Below are positions 1-12,550 of a stretch of DNA of 64,000 nucleotides, one piece after another. The stretch lies in the NCBI RefSeq assembly GCF_037975245.1, contig NC_092567.1, positions 19,286,876 to 19,350,875 on the forward strand, read 5' to 3'. Origin of the DNA: Apostichopus japonicus (Eukaryota; Echinodermata; Holothuroidea; Aspidochirotida; Stichopodidae). Every line of letters starts with the position of its first letter. Within the stretch, counting starts at the first letter, position 1. A program made the translations under genes and the position numbers. The notes beneath the pieces were generated by a model. That model had not been told where the DNA came from and made no database searches. It was given only the letters and a program-made list of their open reading frames with translations.

Positions 1-949
1 TCGATCACAAAAACAGACCAAACGATTGATGCTGCATGATATATCTATCAATTTTGTCTCTGCAACCTGAGTAAGTAGTTCACCAGAAATTCAATACGTA
101 GGAATAACGAGTAGTACAACTTCCTCTATAGACTCACAGGCATTTTTTCGGCATGCCGAGAATTCGGTCTCATGTTTTCTCACGCCATTTGTATTATATT
201 TAAGGTACATATCAAAATCGCTTAATAATTGCTTAATGGCTTTATAGTTATCAGAACGGGGTGCACAAGTATGGAATGGATCTTTCGTGCCACATTGAAA
301 TGTTGTACCTAGTCTGCAGGCCAAAACACAATTTTGGATGTTCCTACACTCCTGTGGAAATTAGGCCCGGAATATTGATTGATTGATTGATTTGAAAAGG
401 GAATCCAGTATGGTCCAATATGAAGATCATAGAGACACTTACATGCACATTGTGAAGTTATATGTGAAGTATTTCCTATCACAAGTTAAGGCCCGAAGGA
501 CTCTATGCGAACTCTTCAAATTATAGATGGTTAGGCTTTTTTTGGGGGGGGGGGGGCCAAATACTATTGACAATGTTATGTTATGTAGAGTATAACTAAT
601 AACCTCAGTTGCCTAAATTGATATGATATTAATTGATTTAACTTTCTGTAAGAATTACAGTTTTCCTACAGGCCTATTTCCACTGTCCTTATAAATGTAC
701 ATTGCTACAATACTATCTAATTCCTATTGTACAGTTTTGTATGTGTTACTTAATTTGTACAGTCAATTGACCAATAAATTTTGTGGTCAATTGGAGTAAA
801 TTGGGAGTCAATTGTGGTTATGTCTTGTTCGGTAAATAGTAAGGTGCTTATAAAATATAAAATATGAGGTTGTCACTAATTGACCATATAGAGATTGGAA
901 AAGTACAATTAATATCTAGTATTATATGGTAGGGGTGGGAGAGCTGGTA

Positions 950-1060
950 TTTTTAATAATAATAATCATCAATTAATTTTACGGCGCTTAAGCGATCACA
1001 AATGTGGGAGAACCCTCAAGGGCTTATGGATTAACTTACAGGTCAGGTGGGTACCATTCA
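950..1060 (-). mobile_element. SINE 3' fragment (family S1)
   Basis: Read on the minus strand, this matches the tail of the SINE at 33080-33380: a CCCTTG/CCCACATTTGTGATCGCTTA core followed by an ATT-rich end (here AATAATAATAATC on +). The 5' tRNA-like part is missing. Confidence 0.6.
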
Positions 1061-1109
1061 ACATAATTTGGAATCTTTAAGGTACAACAGGGAAATTTTT
1101 TAATGGTGA

Positions 1110-1265
1110 ACACTCTTACAGTGTACATATTGCTGTTTTATTCAAGAAACCTACACATCTCTCCTACAGTGTAAATATTGCTGTTCTATTCAACAAACCT
1201 ACACACCTCTTCTACAGTATACATGCATATTGCTGTTCTATTCATGAAACCTACACATCTTCAGT
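1110..1265. repeat. Three tandem units of about 55-65 bp
   Basis: Each unit has TACAGT.TA..TATTGCTGTT.TATTCA..AAACCTACACA. The units start near 1116, 1166 and 1212. A related single fragment (CCTACACATCTATCCTACAG) occurs at about 60525, so the unit is also dispersed. Confidence 0.75.
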
Positions 1266-2594
1266 GTTCTGTTCTAGTAAGGAAGGTGTGTGGCAGTTGC
1301 TAGTTCCTTGAAACTGACCCATTGAGGGCGCCGGGGGGGGGGGGGCACAGTCATGGATCATGATGTACCAAGCACCCTCCCGTCAGTTCTTAAATCAATG
1401 TTGTGCTAATTAATAACTACTTTGGATTTGCTATTTATGAGTAACAACCCCCCCCCCATCATCCCCTCCCACCACCACTCCGGAATTGCACCAGATTGCA
1501 CTCATATTTTGAGGTCCCATTAATTTGAAAATCAATAATCAAATCAGATGCCAAATGTACATCCCACGTCCTTACAGAATAAAATGTGATTCTCATATGC
1601 TTTTACAGGCAGGTATAAATACATAACAGTTTCAGCCCAATGTGTCAATCAAAAATAACCATTTGAACTTTCAATATTGTTTTAACCTTGATATCCAAGG
1701 CTGGTGAAGTAATCATGTGATTTTAATCTCACGAGAATTTTACACAATCATTTTCTTAGTCATTTTAATATCTTGATAGTGTTTCTAGAATTGTCTCTTT
1801 ATTTTGTTGACTTTATGCTTAATTGGATAAATTTCAAGGACATTTTGGAAAAAAGGAAATTGAAATGTGTGAGATAAATTTCATCGTCTTTGTGTAGATC
1901 TGTGTTGTTATTGGGAAATGGAAGCGGAAAAACAAGGCCATTAAAATAAACGTCTGAATCATTATATTTCGCAACCATTTTTTGCAAATTTTTAATCCAC
2001 ATGCAAAGATGATTCATTGCTGTTCCGATTGCTTACAGAGATGAACGACATGAGAGATTTGTCCTGATTTACTGTCGGTCAATTCCCGAACTTTTCTTCC
2101 AAAGGCAATCAAGTAATATTGTTGGCAAATATTTCAGACAGTTATATTCCAGTCAAAACAGAAAGGGAAATCGTCACCCATGTTTGAAAGTCATCAACAA
2201 TTTTTTTTTTTCCACTGTCAAAGTATTTTCCTCTCACTGGGACACTCATTTAGGGGGGGGGGGGGGAGGGAGGCAAATTTAACACTAATGTTTGGGGGTG
2301 GGTTGGCAGGGGGCAAATTTGACACTAATGCCTGGGACTGAGTTCCAGGTTCAAAATCTCTCTGAGAGTATTTATAGGAAGGGATGCAATGTATCATGAA
2401 CAAATTTCAAACTGTTTTTAACATGTTAAAATGAGGGTGTCATTGTGTGCAGTCAGGATTGCAGGTGGTGCACCCAGCTATTTCTGTTGATTGCATGAAA
2501 ACACTTGAGTGAAGGGCAACTTTTTTAAGTATTAAATCTTAAATTTTGTACATCTCAAGCCAACATGAATACATACATACCATCAGATTTTTAG

Positions 2595-2975
2595 AAATTA
2601 CAAACCCCAAACCGCCCCAAACCGTGTGCCTCCTTCTGAAAAAAGTTAACTTTCCGTTGCTTGCAAGTGAAGTTTTCTTCTTGTCGCTACAAAATGCAGA
2701 CAGTAATGAACGTGATACCTTGTTATCTTTTATCTAAAGACCTGAGATGTCCATCGCTGCTATATATACACAGTGTTGTGGGTATTGACTGTAGCTGTAT
2801 GTATTGACTGTACACTAGTGTCTAATTACCGACGGGTAGCAAGCTGTATGTGTATTTTCTGGGTTCATTGGTGGTGTCTAACACTTAAGTTCTGTTTAAT
2901 ACATCTCATTCGAAACTAGGTCAGATTACCGGCATCAGACGTTTCTTTGTGCGCAAGTCTTCACTCCTACAGGCT
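2595..2975 (+). mobile_element. Family 1 TTAA element, degraded copy
   Basis: Shares the internal sequence of the family (AAAAAGTTAACTTTCCGTTG, GTGATACCTTGTTATCTTT, CCGGCAT.AGACGTTTCTTT). Both terminal TTAA motifs are eroded, so this is an older copy. Confidence 0.8.
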
Positions 2976-4020
2976 CTAAGACGAAGATATATATATATGT
3001 CAGGCTTATCCATTCTCACCTGTAACAAAAAAGAATTAAAAGCTAGGTCACCATTTTCACTGTCTGTCATTTTGTACTAAGCAGCTATAGAACCTATACT
3101 TAACATGTGAGACTGTTATTCTTAATTAAGGTAATAATATGTGGAAAGTGCATTTGACCTGTATTTCAATTTCAAACCTTCTAATCCTAACAGGAATGCC
3201 TCAGTTGAATATTATATTGCTCTTAGTTAAATTCTATAGCACTGGCCTATTTCTATGAGGCTAGCTGTCAAGAATGTTATTATCTTGTCACCTTGCAGTC
3301 CAGGTGGTACTTATAAGGCTATGAACTATATATACACCTCGGTCCAGGTATATATGGTGATCTCCAAATATTCCTTAAAAGTACACCATTTCAATTTGTA
3401 GGGTCGCCTGTGGCTAGGAATGGGTGATGGATCGCCTTTCACAAACACCATAATGAGAGGTTAAATTTCAAGGATTCAAACTTGACCATGGGTTTGTACT
3501 TTGGATATATAGCTGAGGATACATACATTTGCAAACTTGCTGGTATTATATAGTCGCTGACGCTATACCGTCATGATAAATTCACAAAATACAATTGAAA
3601 ATATTATTATAATAAGTACCGTTAAAGGCATGTTCCATTTAAGGCTCCCGACCCGCACATTTGAAAATGTGCCCAGTAATACCACTGCCTTAACAGTTTA
3701 CCTGCCTCGGGCATTATAATAGGCTCTCGCGATAGATTGTGGGAAATTTGAGCTGTGCATTGCAGTGACTTTTCCAAGCTCGTTTCCTTTGCTAGGCTTG
3801 GAGAATTGATCATGTAACACACAGGCTAACAATCCAGACTAATCACCTTGAAAGGTGAAGAAGTGGGTAGTGGCGAAAAATGAACGGCAGTCTTACCATA
3901 AAGGGTGGATTTTCAAATGATGCATTCCCTCATAAAACTGGAATATAATAAACATTTGTTCATTCACACTTAGTAAAGATTCCTAAATCCTATTGGTCCA
4001 TTCAGGTCAGCTGACCGTGG

Positions 4021-4188
4021 TTAATCCTGTGAGTAATGCACGGTAAAATTACGGGGCATCACTTTAATAAATCTTTGGTTATATGTAACCAAAAATGTTT
4101 TGTTTTATGATTTTTCCCCCACACAAATGGTAGTGTATGAATGAACGGGGTTAATCAACGGTCTAGCGTGCGTTACTCACAGGATTAA
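4021..4188. repeat. 21-bp inverted repeat, 126-bp spacer
   Basis: Arm 4021-4041 (TTAATCCTGTGAGTAATGCAC) is the reverse complement of 4168-4188 with one mismatch. It could be the ends of a small MITE. It directly precedes the perfect hairpin at 4195. Confidence 0.7.
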
Positions 4189-4194
4189 TGCACG

Positions 4195-4261
4195 ATCGGG
4201 GGATAATGCAAGCGATGCACGAGGGCGGAGCCCGAGTGCATCGCTTGCATTATCCCCCGAT
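4195..4261. repeat. Perfect 26-bp inverted repeat (hairpin), 15-nt loop
   Basis: Arms 4195-4220 and 4236-4261 are exact reverse complements. The loop holds a further GGGC/GCCC pairing. Confidence 0.9.
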
Positions 4262-4284
4262 AGAGTCCATGAATGGGTTACAAT

Positions 4285-4605
4285 GGGTACAGGTTGGCGC
4301 GGAGCGTACAGATTTTTGTGTGTGTAAAGACACTCCCTAGATCGCCGGAAATGACCCTTTCCGGGCCTTGCTAATTTGCAGATAAACAAAGAATAAATAG
4401 GTGTCATCGCCATTTTGTCAGAAAATTACACCAACAAAATGTGACAAATGTCAATAGGTATTTGAGAGCGCAATAAAAAAGTCAATAACCGCGAAATAAA
4501 GTAAAAAGTGGTAACAAGCTGAATAAGGCGTCAGCAGTCCATTTGAGTCCGTCAGGGGGGGCATCCGCCCCTTCTGACTGTATGGATGCTCCGCCACTGG
4601 GAGAA
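4285..4605. mobile_element. Dispersed repeat family R3, copy 1
   Basis: About 320 bp sharing most of its length with 23450-23755: CTCCCTAGATCGCCGGAAAT, GACCCTTTCCGGGCC, AATAAATAGGTGTCATCGCC, CAGCAGTCCATTTGAGTC.GT, a G-run/C-run hairpin, and TATGGA.GCTCCGC. It has no coding capacity. The class is not recognised. Confidence 0.75.
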
Positions 4606-4734
4606 CAGGACTTAGAAATCATGGTACAATATTGATGGAGCTCGCCATTAATGGGTCAGAGTGCTATATATACATTGTTATTGTTGAGTGAATAAACTTA
4701 GACTTTTGACAATTTAGAATCAATGAAACCTTGC

Positions 4735-4860
4735 TTCTAGGGGGGGGGGGGGGGTCGTGGGTTCGATCTCTGGCCGACCAAAGTACAAGGTGTGTATTTA
4801 TAATTCATCCAGGAGAAATCTATGGTTTTCCAATCTGAAATTTGGTGATAAAGAAATTGC
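4735..4860 (+). mobile_element. tRNA-derived SINE fragment (family S1)
   Basis: Contains a Pol III B-box-like GGGTTCGATCTC (4759-4770) and a body matching the SINE at 33080 (TGGCCG, CATCCA.GAG..CTATGGTTTT, CCAATCTGAAA). The A-box side is replaced by a G run. Confidence 0.65.
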
Positions 4861-5676
4861 CAATACTTGTGGAAAATTCTTAGACATATTAAATATTATA
4901 AAAAGTTCCAAAATATAATGCCATTTTGCAACTAAGCAAAAAACTTGGCTTTCCCCCAGGGCAATTGTTACATTTGTCACTGAAGAGTTGCCAAGATAGC
5001 TCTAGCCGGTGTGTAAATATGACGGGCCGTGGGGGGGGGGTGGGTGTGGATGGATGGGGGGGTGGTGGTGATAGATGCAGTGTCATGCACCCTCCCCTTC
5101 CCAGTGGTATTCAATATTCAAATGAAAACTAGCGCCCTCCCGGGTTTTACACCCATGGACGGTGGTACATAAAAGCGGTAGAATTATTTTTTTTATTAAT
5201 TATTATGATTATTAATTTACCAGATTAGAGTGAAGGATTATATCAACAGCTCACTTGATAGTATTCATGAATAGATGGTATTACAAAAAAAAAACTAAAA
5301 AAAAATTTTTTTTGGCTGATATCATATTTGGTGTAACCTATAGGCATTCCATGTATTTCATGAAAAGTTGAATGATTTGTCTAAATTTATTCAGGGGCAT
5401 TCCTCTCCTAGTTTATGCATCTGGTATTATATGCTATAATGTGTATTTCAGTCTATAGGAAATTGAACGTCGCCGCCGGCCGGCTGGCTGGTTTGAATCA
5501 TAGCGAACCCACCTGCATAAGAACATCTGGTTCAAATGATTAACATTAATGGAAATAACATGTTGTAACCTCTTGATTACATAAATGTCTTGTGGTTTTT
5601 ATTTTCTCTTCTTCTCTCTTGTTGGCCAAAAGTGAATGTGTCATTCACCTTTAAACCTTGCAATATCTCCAAAATC

Positions 5677-5680
<4 letters not shown>

Positions 5681-5715
<35 letters not shown>
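5681..5715. repeat. (TA)n microsatellite
   Basis: Uninterrupted TA dinucleotides, 35 bp. Confidence 0.95.
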
Positions 5716-5717
<2 letters not shown>

Positions 5718-6022
5718 GTTATGTTATTGTTAAAGATGTATCTTCATTTGTGTGACATAACCACATCTGGTGGCAATTTTTTTGCTTAATGGTGACCTCA
5801 ATTATTACCTTAGAACTTTATCTTGCATTAATTGGCACCCCCCATGAGCTGGGGGTGGAGGGAGGGGAGGGAGAGGTATTCCCATCCACTTTGAGAATTT
5901 TTTTTATCATTAAGCTTTTGAAGCTGCAAAATTGGTGTCATATTGTTCAACTTTTGATGTAATTTATGTTCAACATTTTTCCACTTTTTGTCCCCCAGAA
6001 ATTTCTTTGTCTTACGAATGAT

Positions 6023-6494
6023 ATGGTACGTATATGGCAAGCCATGTGGGACAAACACCGCATAATATATCCGCGTATTAATTCGAATATATACGCGTAT
6101 TAATTGTACATGTGTAAAGTTTCGCTTTTTGAAGCGATCTCGCGAACCCGCCAAAACATTTATCGTTGGTATATGTACACAGCAAGAGCGGAATTGTTTT
6201 TTCGTGTATGTTCTAATTAATCCGTGCATATATTGGATTTAATCTCCATATGTATTTTATTTAATACGTGTATATTTTCGAATTAATAAGTGTATATATT
6301 CGAATTAATACGTGTATATATTCGAATTAATACGTGGATATATTCGAATTAATACGCGGATATATTTAAACCATATGATTGGCTCATAATATATTCGTGT
6401 ATATATTCCAATTAATACGCGTATGAATTCCAATTAATACGCGGATATATTATGCAGTGTTTGTCCCATATGGCTTGCCATATACGTAGACCAT
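6023..6494. mobile_element. MITE with about 60-bp terminal inverted repeats and internal 20-bp satellite
   Basis: The left end (ATGGTACGTATATGGCAAGC onward) and the reverse complement of the right end (ATGGTCTACGTATATGGCAA onward) match for about 60 bp, through GGGACAAACAC and CATAATATATCCGCGTATTA. Between them, a unit of about 20 bp (TATTCGAATTAATACGTGTA) repeats with drift. No transposase ORF is present, so the element is non-autonomous. The minus-strand ORF across 5828-6229 is an accident of these repeats. Confidence 0.85.
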
Positions 6495-7389
6495 CGAAAA
6501 CTTGTTAGCAACCCTTCTTTGATTACCAGTTGCATTGCACTCAACTAGCTCTTACAGGAAATGGATTTGTTACCTGAAAACACATTCAGGAACAATGACA
6601 TTAATAATTTGTAGGAGACAAAGCCTAAAGGGATATTCCGGTCGCAGAAAAATCTGACTCTTTTATGGAAGATAAAACGTTCTACTTTGTTATTTGAAAA
6701 CCCGATCTCAATGTCTTGATTGCTTTGAATTATTTTGCCAAAGCTTCACTATAAAGTTATATATTAACTAAAAAAAAAAACATTCTTGATTATTTTCCCT
6801 ACTTGCCACGATTATCAAGGATTGTTTATACTATTTGTGAAGTGTTATAAACAGAGCTTGTTCTGTTAAATAAAAACAGATCCTGTCCCTCGATCCCACC
6901 ACCCCCCCCCTTCCCATTTTTTTTTAGAGAAATCTTTAATTTGCACATTCTTTGCAAAACAGTTAATTCTAGGTAGAAAAGGAAGTACCACATCATAATA
7001 ATTTGATGGAAGGGAACTTGACAAATTTAAAAAGATTATTTCCGCCATCATGATAGTCTTCAAGTGGCTTTGTTCGTCTTTATAATGGAATGTATAATAT
7101 ATGGCTTTAAGGCATGTACTCTATCGCTCATTTGCAAGGTTATCTCAAAACTGATGGAGATTTACGAATAGTTAAAGTTAACGAAGTAAGGCATATATTA
7201 CAAGAAAACCGAGCATATTTCTTAGTTTAACTAAATAATTCCTACTACTTTGTAAGAAAAGTCAGCCAAGGCCGAACCTGGGCACGAATAGCCAAACATC
7301 CAGACTGACTGATTTATTATTTTAGGTTTACAGTCTTGTTCAAGGCCAAGGCCCTCTCACACACTTTACAACTTAACCCTGGTCATTGG

Positions 7390-7662
7390 TAACTTGTCAC
7401 ACCTACACACCAAAGTGTGCACAATTCAATCAATCTCTCCTGGGGCACCAGAGTGCACCACAACCACATGTCCCCTCGGGGGACTTCCCATAGGGTGCTG
7501 CCACAAACCGGCGCACGCAAGTATATTGGGTGAAGAGAGGCAATGGAGATAAAGTGCCTTGCCCAAGGACACAAGGCAATGATCTGGCCAGGACTCGAAC
7601 CTGTAAATCCTTGGATCACAAGTTCGATGCCTTAGCCAATTGGCCACCACGCTCCCGTCTCT
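7390..7662 (-). mobile_element. tRNA-derived SINE (family S2), nearly full length
   Basis: On the minus strand it starts GGGAGCGTGGTGGCCAATTG, with A-box-like TGGCCAATTGGCTAAGGC, B-box GGTTCGAGTCC, then CCTTGTGTCCTTGGGCAAGG and a body with GCCGGTTTGTGGCAGCACCC. This A-box/B-box spacing and the TTGGGCAAGGCAC motif are typical of tRNA-derived SINEs in marine invertebrates. Confidence 0.85.
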
Positions 7663-9436
7663 ACCCTGCAATAAACTAGTATAGGAAGACATGCATGGAC
7701 ACAGGAAATTCTCAATAATAATATTTATATTTAAAGCACATTCCAATTTAGAATTGTTGCCTGCCTGCATGCATGTTGCCAAAAGATGTTGATACTTCCT
7801 AACTTCTTCTGGTTGAATTTAACAATAGTCTGAAGCAATATGTACATGGGCCAAAATCCATTGAAATGTATTTAGTGTCAACACATGATATTTGAACCAG
7901 CTGATATGTGCAACACAATGTCACATTATTGTCATCCTTATGTTTATTCATACTGCAGTTCATACCACTGCATATTCATGCAGATTCCAAGCCCTTCATT
8001 CTAGCTGTTTGCATTGCACTAGTTAAGTTAAAAAAAATACTCATATTAGTCACAAACAGATGATTTTAGGAATAAAGAAATGTTAATTTTCTTAAATGGA
8101 TAAAACAAAACTTTGCAACATCTTTACTATCATTGCAATGTATTTAATAGTAAGCTCAGCTTTAATTTGCATACAAACCTCTGACCAGAATTGTTTTTTA
8201 TCATTTGACTTTGGTATAGAGCTGATGTCAGTATATATATTAGTTCAGGACTGGCTAATATTACAAGGACCCATTTTGGGCAAGAGTTTATGGAATATAG
8301 TATCTATTGTTTTTTCAATTTGTTTTAAATTGTAAAAATATCAACATACAGCCTGCGAGAGATCAAGAAATGAATCTTAATTCCCAGATTTTTGCTTGGA
8401 ATAACTACTAATTGATTTTGTAACAATATGCAGAAACATGTGCATCGATTTGCTTCTCAAAGTGCCAGTGGAGGGGGAGGGGGTGAGGAGGGGGGGGAAG
8501 AGGGAGGTGCAGTAAGGGACATGGAGTGCCATCCTTATGCGGTGGGCTTATTAGCACAGGTGGGTACATTGTGGCCAGTGGGCAATTTTTTCGGTGCCCC
8601 TTCAGAAGGCTTTAAACATTTTGAACAAAAATTGTTATTGAAGCCGATATATTTTTTGTTTGGACCCGTTTAATTGATTGTGTGGGATCAAGATTATTAA
8701 TATATACATTAATAAACTGCAAAACCGACTAGCAGAAAGTGGAAAACTTCTTTAGCCTGCTAGTGACCATCCATTGAGAACTAATTCAAATAACAAAAAA
8801 AATGAGAGATGATGGGGTTAAGAAATGCATTAGAAGTGTCCAACAACTAAAAAGGTTGGGGGAGGGGAGGTTTTCCCTATCCCCATTTCTCTCCCACCCC
8901 TCCCCCTCCCCCTAAAAAAAATGAACAGAAAAATCAATGCCCATGCATACCAGACTGCTTTAAAGCTATAAATAGGGTTCATTTATTACATCCTGCAATT
9001 GCTCAAAAATTAATTTCCTGCAGAACATTTACCCCTCAGAGGTTAGGCTGTCTTTCCTGTGTGAGATAAACGTAGTTCTCTAGCTTACCGTACAGGATTT
9101 ATGTTGATTATGCTTCCCCTTCTGTACTATTATGACCTACAAAACAACACACTTTGATATAGCAAAAAACTTGTACTATATTTGGTTTACATTTACAGTT
9201 AAACATTTTCATCATTAGTGTTTAATACGTTTTTGATTAGGGTTAGGTATGTGATTAACTTGTATGTTATATATAAAAAATGTTGAATACCATTTCATAC
9301 AGAAGTTAGTCCATGCATGGCTGCAGAATCGAATACTGCATGCATGTTTCTTGCCATGGCGTGAATTCCTAGAAGTAAGCTTGCAAGATATAATATCCCC
9401 TGAACAATTATCTTTGCCTATATATTATTGGCAACC

Positions 9437-9459
9437 TTCCGTCTCGGGAGACGATGGAA
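9437..9459. repeat. Short hairpin TTCCGTCTC/GAGACG.TGGAA
   Basis: CGTCTC-GG-GAGACG is a perfect 6-bp stem with flanking TTC/GAA. It lies in a G+C-rich island (9437-9560) unlike its AT-rich surroundings, which looks like a retroposon remnant. Confidence 0.5.
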
Positions 9460-10955
9460 TAACTGCACTCTTGGTCAGACACTATTGAAGTTGCAGCGCT
9501 TAGAGTGGCTGAATAAGCCGATTCTTGAGCCACGGGCTCTGTTGCAGGTGCTGCAGGTAAAACCAGAAAAAGAGGTTGAGTTATCAGGCAAGGTGATCCC
9601 TCTATGATGACGTCTTTTCCTCTTTTCCTCCCACTGCTCTCCCCTCTGTTCCTCTCTGTGCCTTACGGCAGTCCTGACAGCTGCCTATATATAGACATAG
9701 GGTAAAGAGAAACAAACATAATTCAGGTCCTGATTACCCTTTTTACAGTTAATGAATTGTTCGATGTCCTTTTTTAATTGGAAAAGTTCGTCAGGGGCAT
9801 GTTTTTGACAATTTTAATGACTTGTGGTTATCCAAACATAAATCTGGTCGTCTTGATCAGACCACAGATGGATCACCCTTTAAACGTCAAAGCTTGGGGG
9901 GCGGGGAGCATGGGGGTGGGAGGTCGGGGTGGGATTAGGGAGGCATAGATTGATAATTGTGCTTGGACCCCCCCCCCTCTAAGTGTCATCAATACAGTTT
10001 CCTCCAAAAAAATTAAGAATGATCGAGAATCAAATCTACAATGTGTGAAATGCATCCCAAAAGATAATAAGGGCGGTATTGAAGAATTTAGCATGCATAG
10101 ACTCCGGATGTACGACCTGATTAATTCACTTTGGCTTCGGCTTTGAGTTCAACGGTTCTGTATGCTGTCATTCTAGACAAATCTAACCGTGATAGTAATT
10201 ATACCGACTTTGTAGTCAGAGTTATAGTCATTGCATGCCGACTTTGCATATGGTGTCCCTCACAATTTTGCAAGTGACCCCATAGTTTTCCCTTTCGGGA
10301 GACCAAAGTAAAGGAAAAGAGAAAAAAGAATACCCTACCCTGTCCCCCCATCTTAAGCCCTATGCTGCTTCAGATGTCAAAGAATGCGTTAACTAATAAA
10401 ACCATGTGTATAGCAGAGTATGTGTACTAAGGCTGCATTTATGCTCTCTCATTGCTTAATTCTCCACAAACTTTAACAGTTTGCAATGTGATGTTTATGA
10501 CTATACACTCTCCTATTTTGTTTGTGTATACAATCTGTGCATACAGTTTTATAATTATCCCAACTCGGCAATTGTGCAGCTCACTTCGCTGCACGTGCCT
10601 GGAATCATTTACAAAAGATTATTATGACTTTTTAGGGTTATCAATTAGAATAGTATTATGATCTTATACAAAGAAACGGATATATACTGACAGGCAATTT
10701 TCAAAGTGCTCGAGCCAGAATTTGAAAGAAGAAGGAATAAAAAAAACTACTGAAGGGTATCGGTGAAGTAGAAAAAGGTGACGACTTTTAGATTGTGTAC
10801 ACATATAAGCAAAAGGTATTTATTTCTTTACAGTGTGCCCTGCGAGAAATGGTATTTAGATTCTCCAGGTTACTAAAGCGATTTAACAGGTTGAAATTCT
10901 TTCTAAAATTTATTAACAATTCTCAGTCAACTTGACATTTGCAAAGATTAACTTC

Positions 10956-11387
10956 TTAAAGGGTGTGAAGACTCACACACAGAGAAATGTCTCATATGCC
11001 GATAATCTGACCTAGTTTCGAATGAGGAATACCTTCAGCTACGGTCAATACCCACAACACAGTATACATATAGCAAGTGACGTTTTGTTTGTGTTGCTAC
11101 AAAATGCAGTAAATGCAAAATGCAGTAATAAAACGTGATACCTTGTTATCTTAAGCTGGACCTGAGATGTCCATCCCTGTATTGTTTATACACTGTGCTG
11201 TGGGTATTGACCGCAGCTGTATATATATTGACTGTACCCTAGTGTCTAATTACCAACGGTAGCAAGCTGTGTGTGTATTTTCTGGGATCGATGGTGGTGT
11301 CTAACACTTCTGATACACCTCATTCGAAACTAGGTAAGATTACCGGCATTAGACGTTTCTTTTTGCGCGAGTCTTCACACCCTTTAA
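10956..11387. mobile_element. Family 1 TTAA element, rearranged (two right ends in opposite orientation)
   Basis: Begins TTAAAGGGTGTGAAGACTC (right end, inverted) and ends GAGTCTTCACACCCTTTAA (right end, direct), so the normal left end is missing. The inverted right end runs about 110 bp, then switches to the direct body near 11075. Confidence 0.85.
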
Positions 11388-11399
11388 TTAAGGGATCTG

Positions 11400-11920
11400 C
11401 TGTAAATTGGAAGCATTGCATAAACTTTATGATGACCTGTAACGGTCTTGTGGTGGAATGCATTGTGCAGATATATTTGCTTCAGTTTGCTATTATGTCT
11501 GGCAAAAAGATTTGAATACCGGGGAAATATAGCAATCAATTTGCATGTGTAGATTGGAACCATTGCATATATGATGACCTGTTAAAGGAATTTTGTATTG
11601 GCCCCCAAAATGCTAGATATTCAAATATGGTCACCTTTGGCCAATTTTTTTTTATACGGTTTGGTTTTTATTACAACCTTCGAAGAAATTTTCCTCACTG
11701 AGACATTCAGTCATCTTACAAGTGTGTTCCTTAACAATATGTCTGAAAACAATTTGGAGAGTAAAGACCTCCAGGAAAGTACTTTTTGAAAACTTCTAGC
11801 AATTATAGCATACATGCTATAATTTGGGGCCTATACCGACTACCTTTAAGGTCTTGCATGGTGGAATGCATTGTGCATTTATTGCTTTTACCGTTTGTTA
11901 TTTAGTCTGGCACTATGAAT
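11400..11920. repeat. Local tandem duplication, second copy interrupted by a family 2 element
   Basis: The first copy (about 11402-11520) has ATTGG..GCATTGCAT, GATGACCTGTAACGGTCTTG, TGGTGGAATGCATTGTGCA. The second repeats ATTGGAACCATTGCAT and GATGACCTG, then the element 11582-11849, then GGTCTTGCATGGTGGAATGC. The element therefore sits inside the duplicate. Confidence 0.8.
11582..11849 (+). mobile_element. Family 2 TTAA element
   Basis: 268 bp between TTAA 11582-11585 and TTAA 11846-11849. Ends are TTAAAGG...CCTTTAA with subterminal TIR around TATTGGCCCCAAAATGCTAG / AATTTGGGGCCTATA. There is no transposase ORF. The 63-aa ORF inside it is not a gene. Confidence 0.85.
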
Positions 11921-12550
11921 ACAAACAGACTAAAATTGTCCATGGAAGCCATTCCTGAAAAATCTGAAAAGTCAAGTTTCTGTTTATTATCATTCACAAC
12001 AAATTTTTGGACACAGAGAGCCTGTTAAGCTTTATATATAGATGTAAAGACCTGTAATGCGGGTGTAAAATGGATTACTTAACAATTACCAATCAACAAA
12101 CAACTTTGAATATATATAATGATTGATTATCAAAAAAATAAGGGGGGCAGGATCAAGGTCAGTGGAAATGAAGATAAAGGCATATTTGAGACAAAATTGA
12201 TTATAGTCTGGCTCAGCACAAAGAGTTTTGTTTTTTTGCCACCATGCAATTAATACAGTTGTTATTTTTGTTAAACTTTAACACAGGTTTAGTTTAATAA
12301 CGAACACTACAGTAGCTGTGTACATATGATACTGTAACAAAAGTTTGGCTTATAGTGTAAGATCTCTCCTTTGAACTTGTGACTGAAGTTATGTGTGTTC
12401 TTTTGACCAGGAATTTCCTTTGTAAAGTTTATGCTTTACAGGATGACTATATAAAGGCAGAAAATTTACTTTGATGCTGTATGTCGTAGAACGAGGTTAA
12501 ACATCAGTTCCCTAGGTTGTATTTCTAGGACGCTTTTAATTTTTATGAGA

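Noticed and set aside
4741-4780. Possible tRNA gene (GGGTTCGATCTC)
   Set aside because: Only the B box is tRNA-like; no acceptor stem or anticodon arm can be folded. It belongs to a SINE fragment.
5828-6229. 133-aa minus-strand ORF
   Set aside because: It spans half of the TIR element and unrelated flank; composition follows the AT-rich satellite and no family motif appears.
7383-7782. Minus-strand ORFs of 78 and 118 aa
   Set aside because: They translate the S2 SINE.
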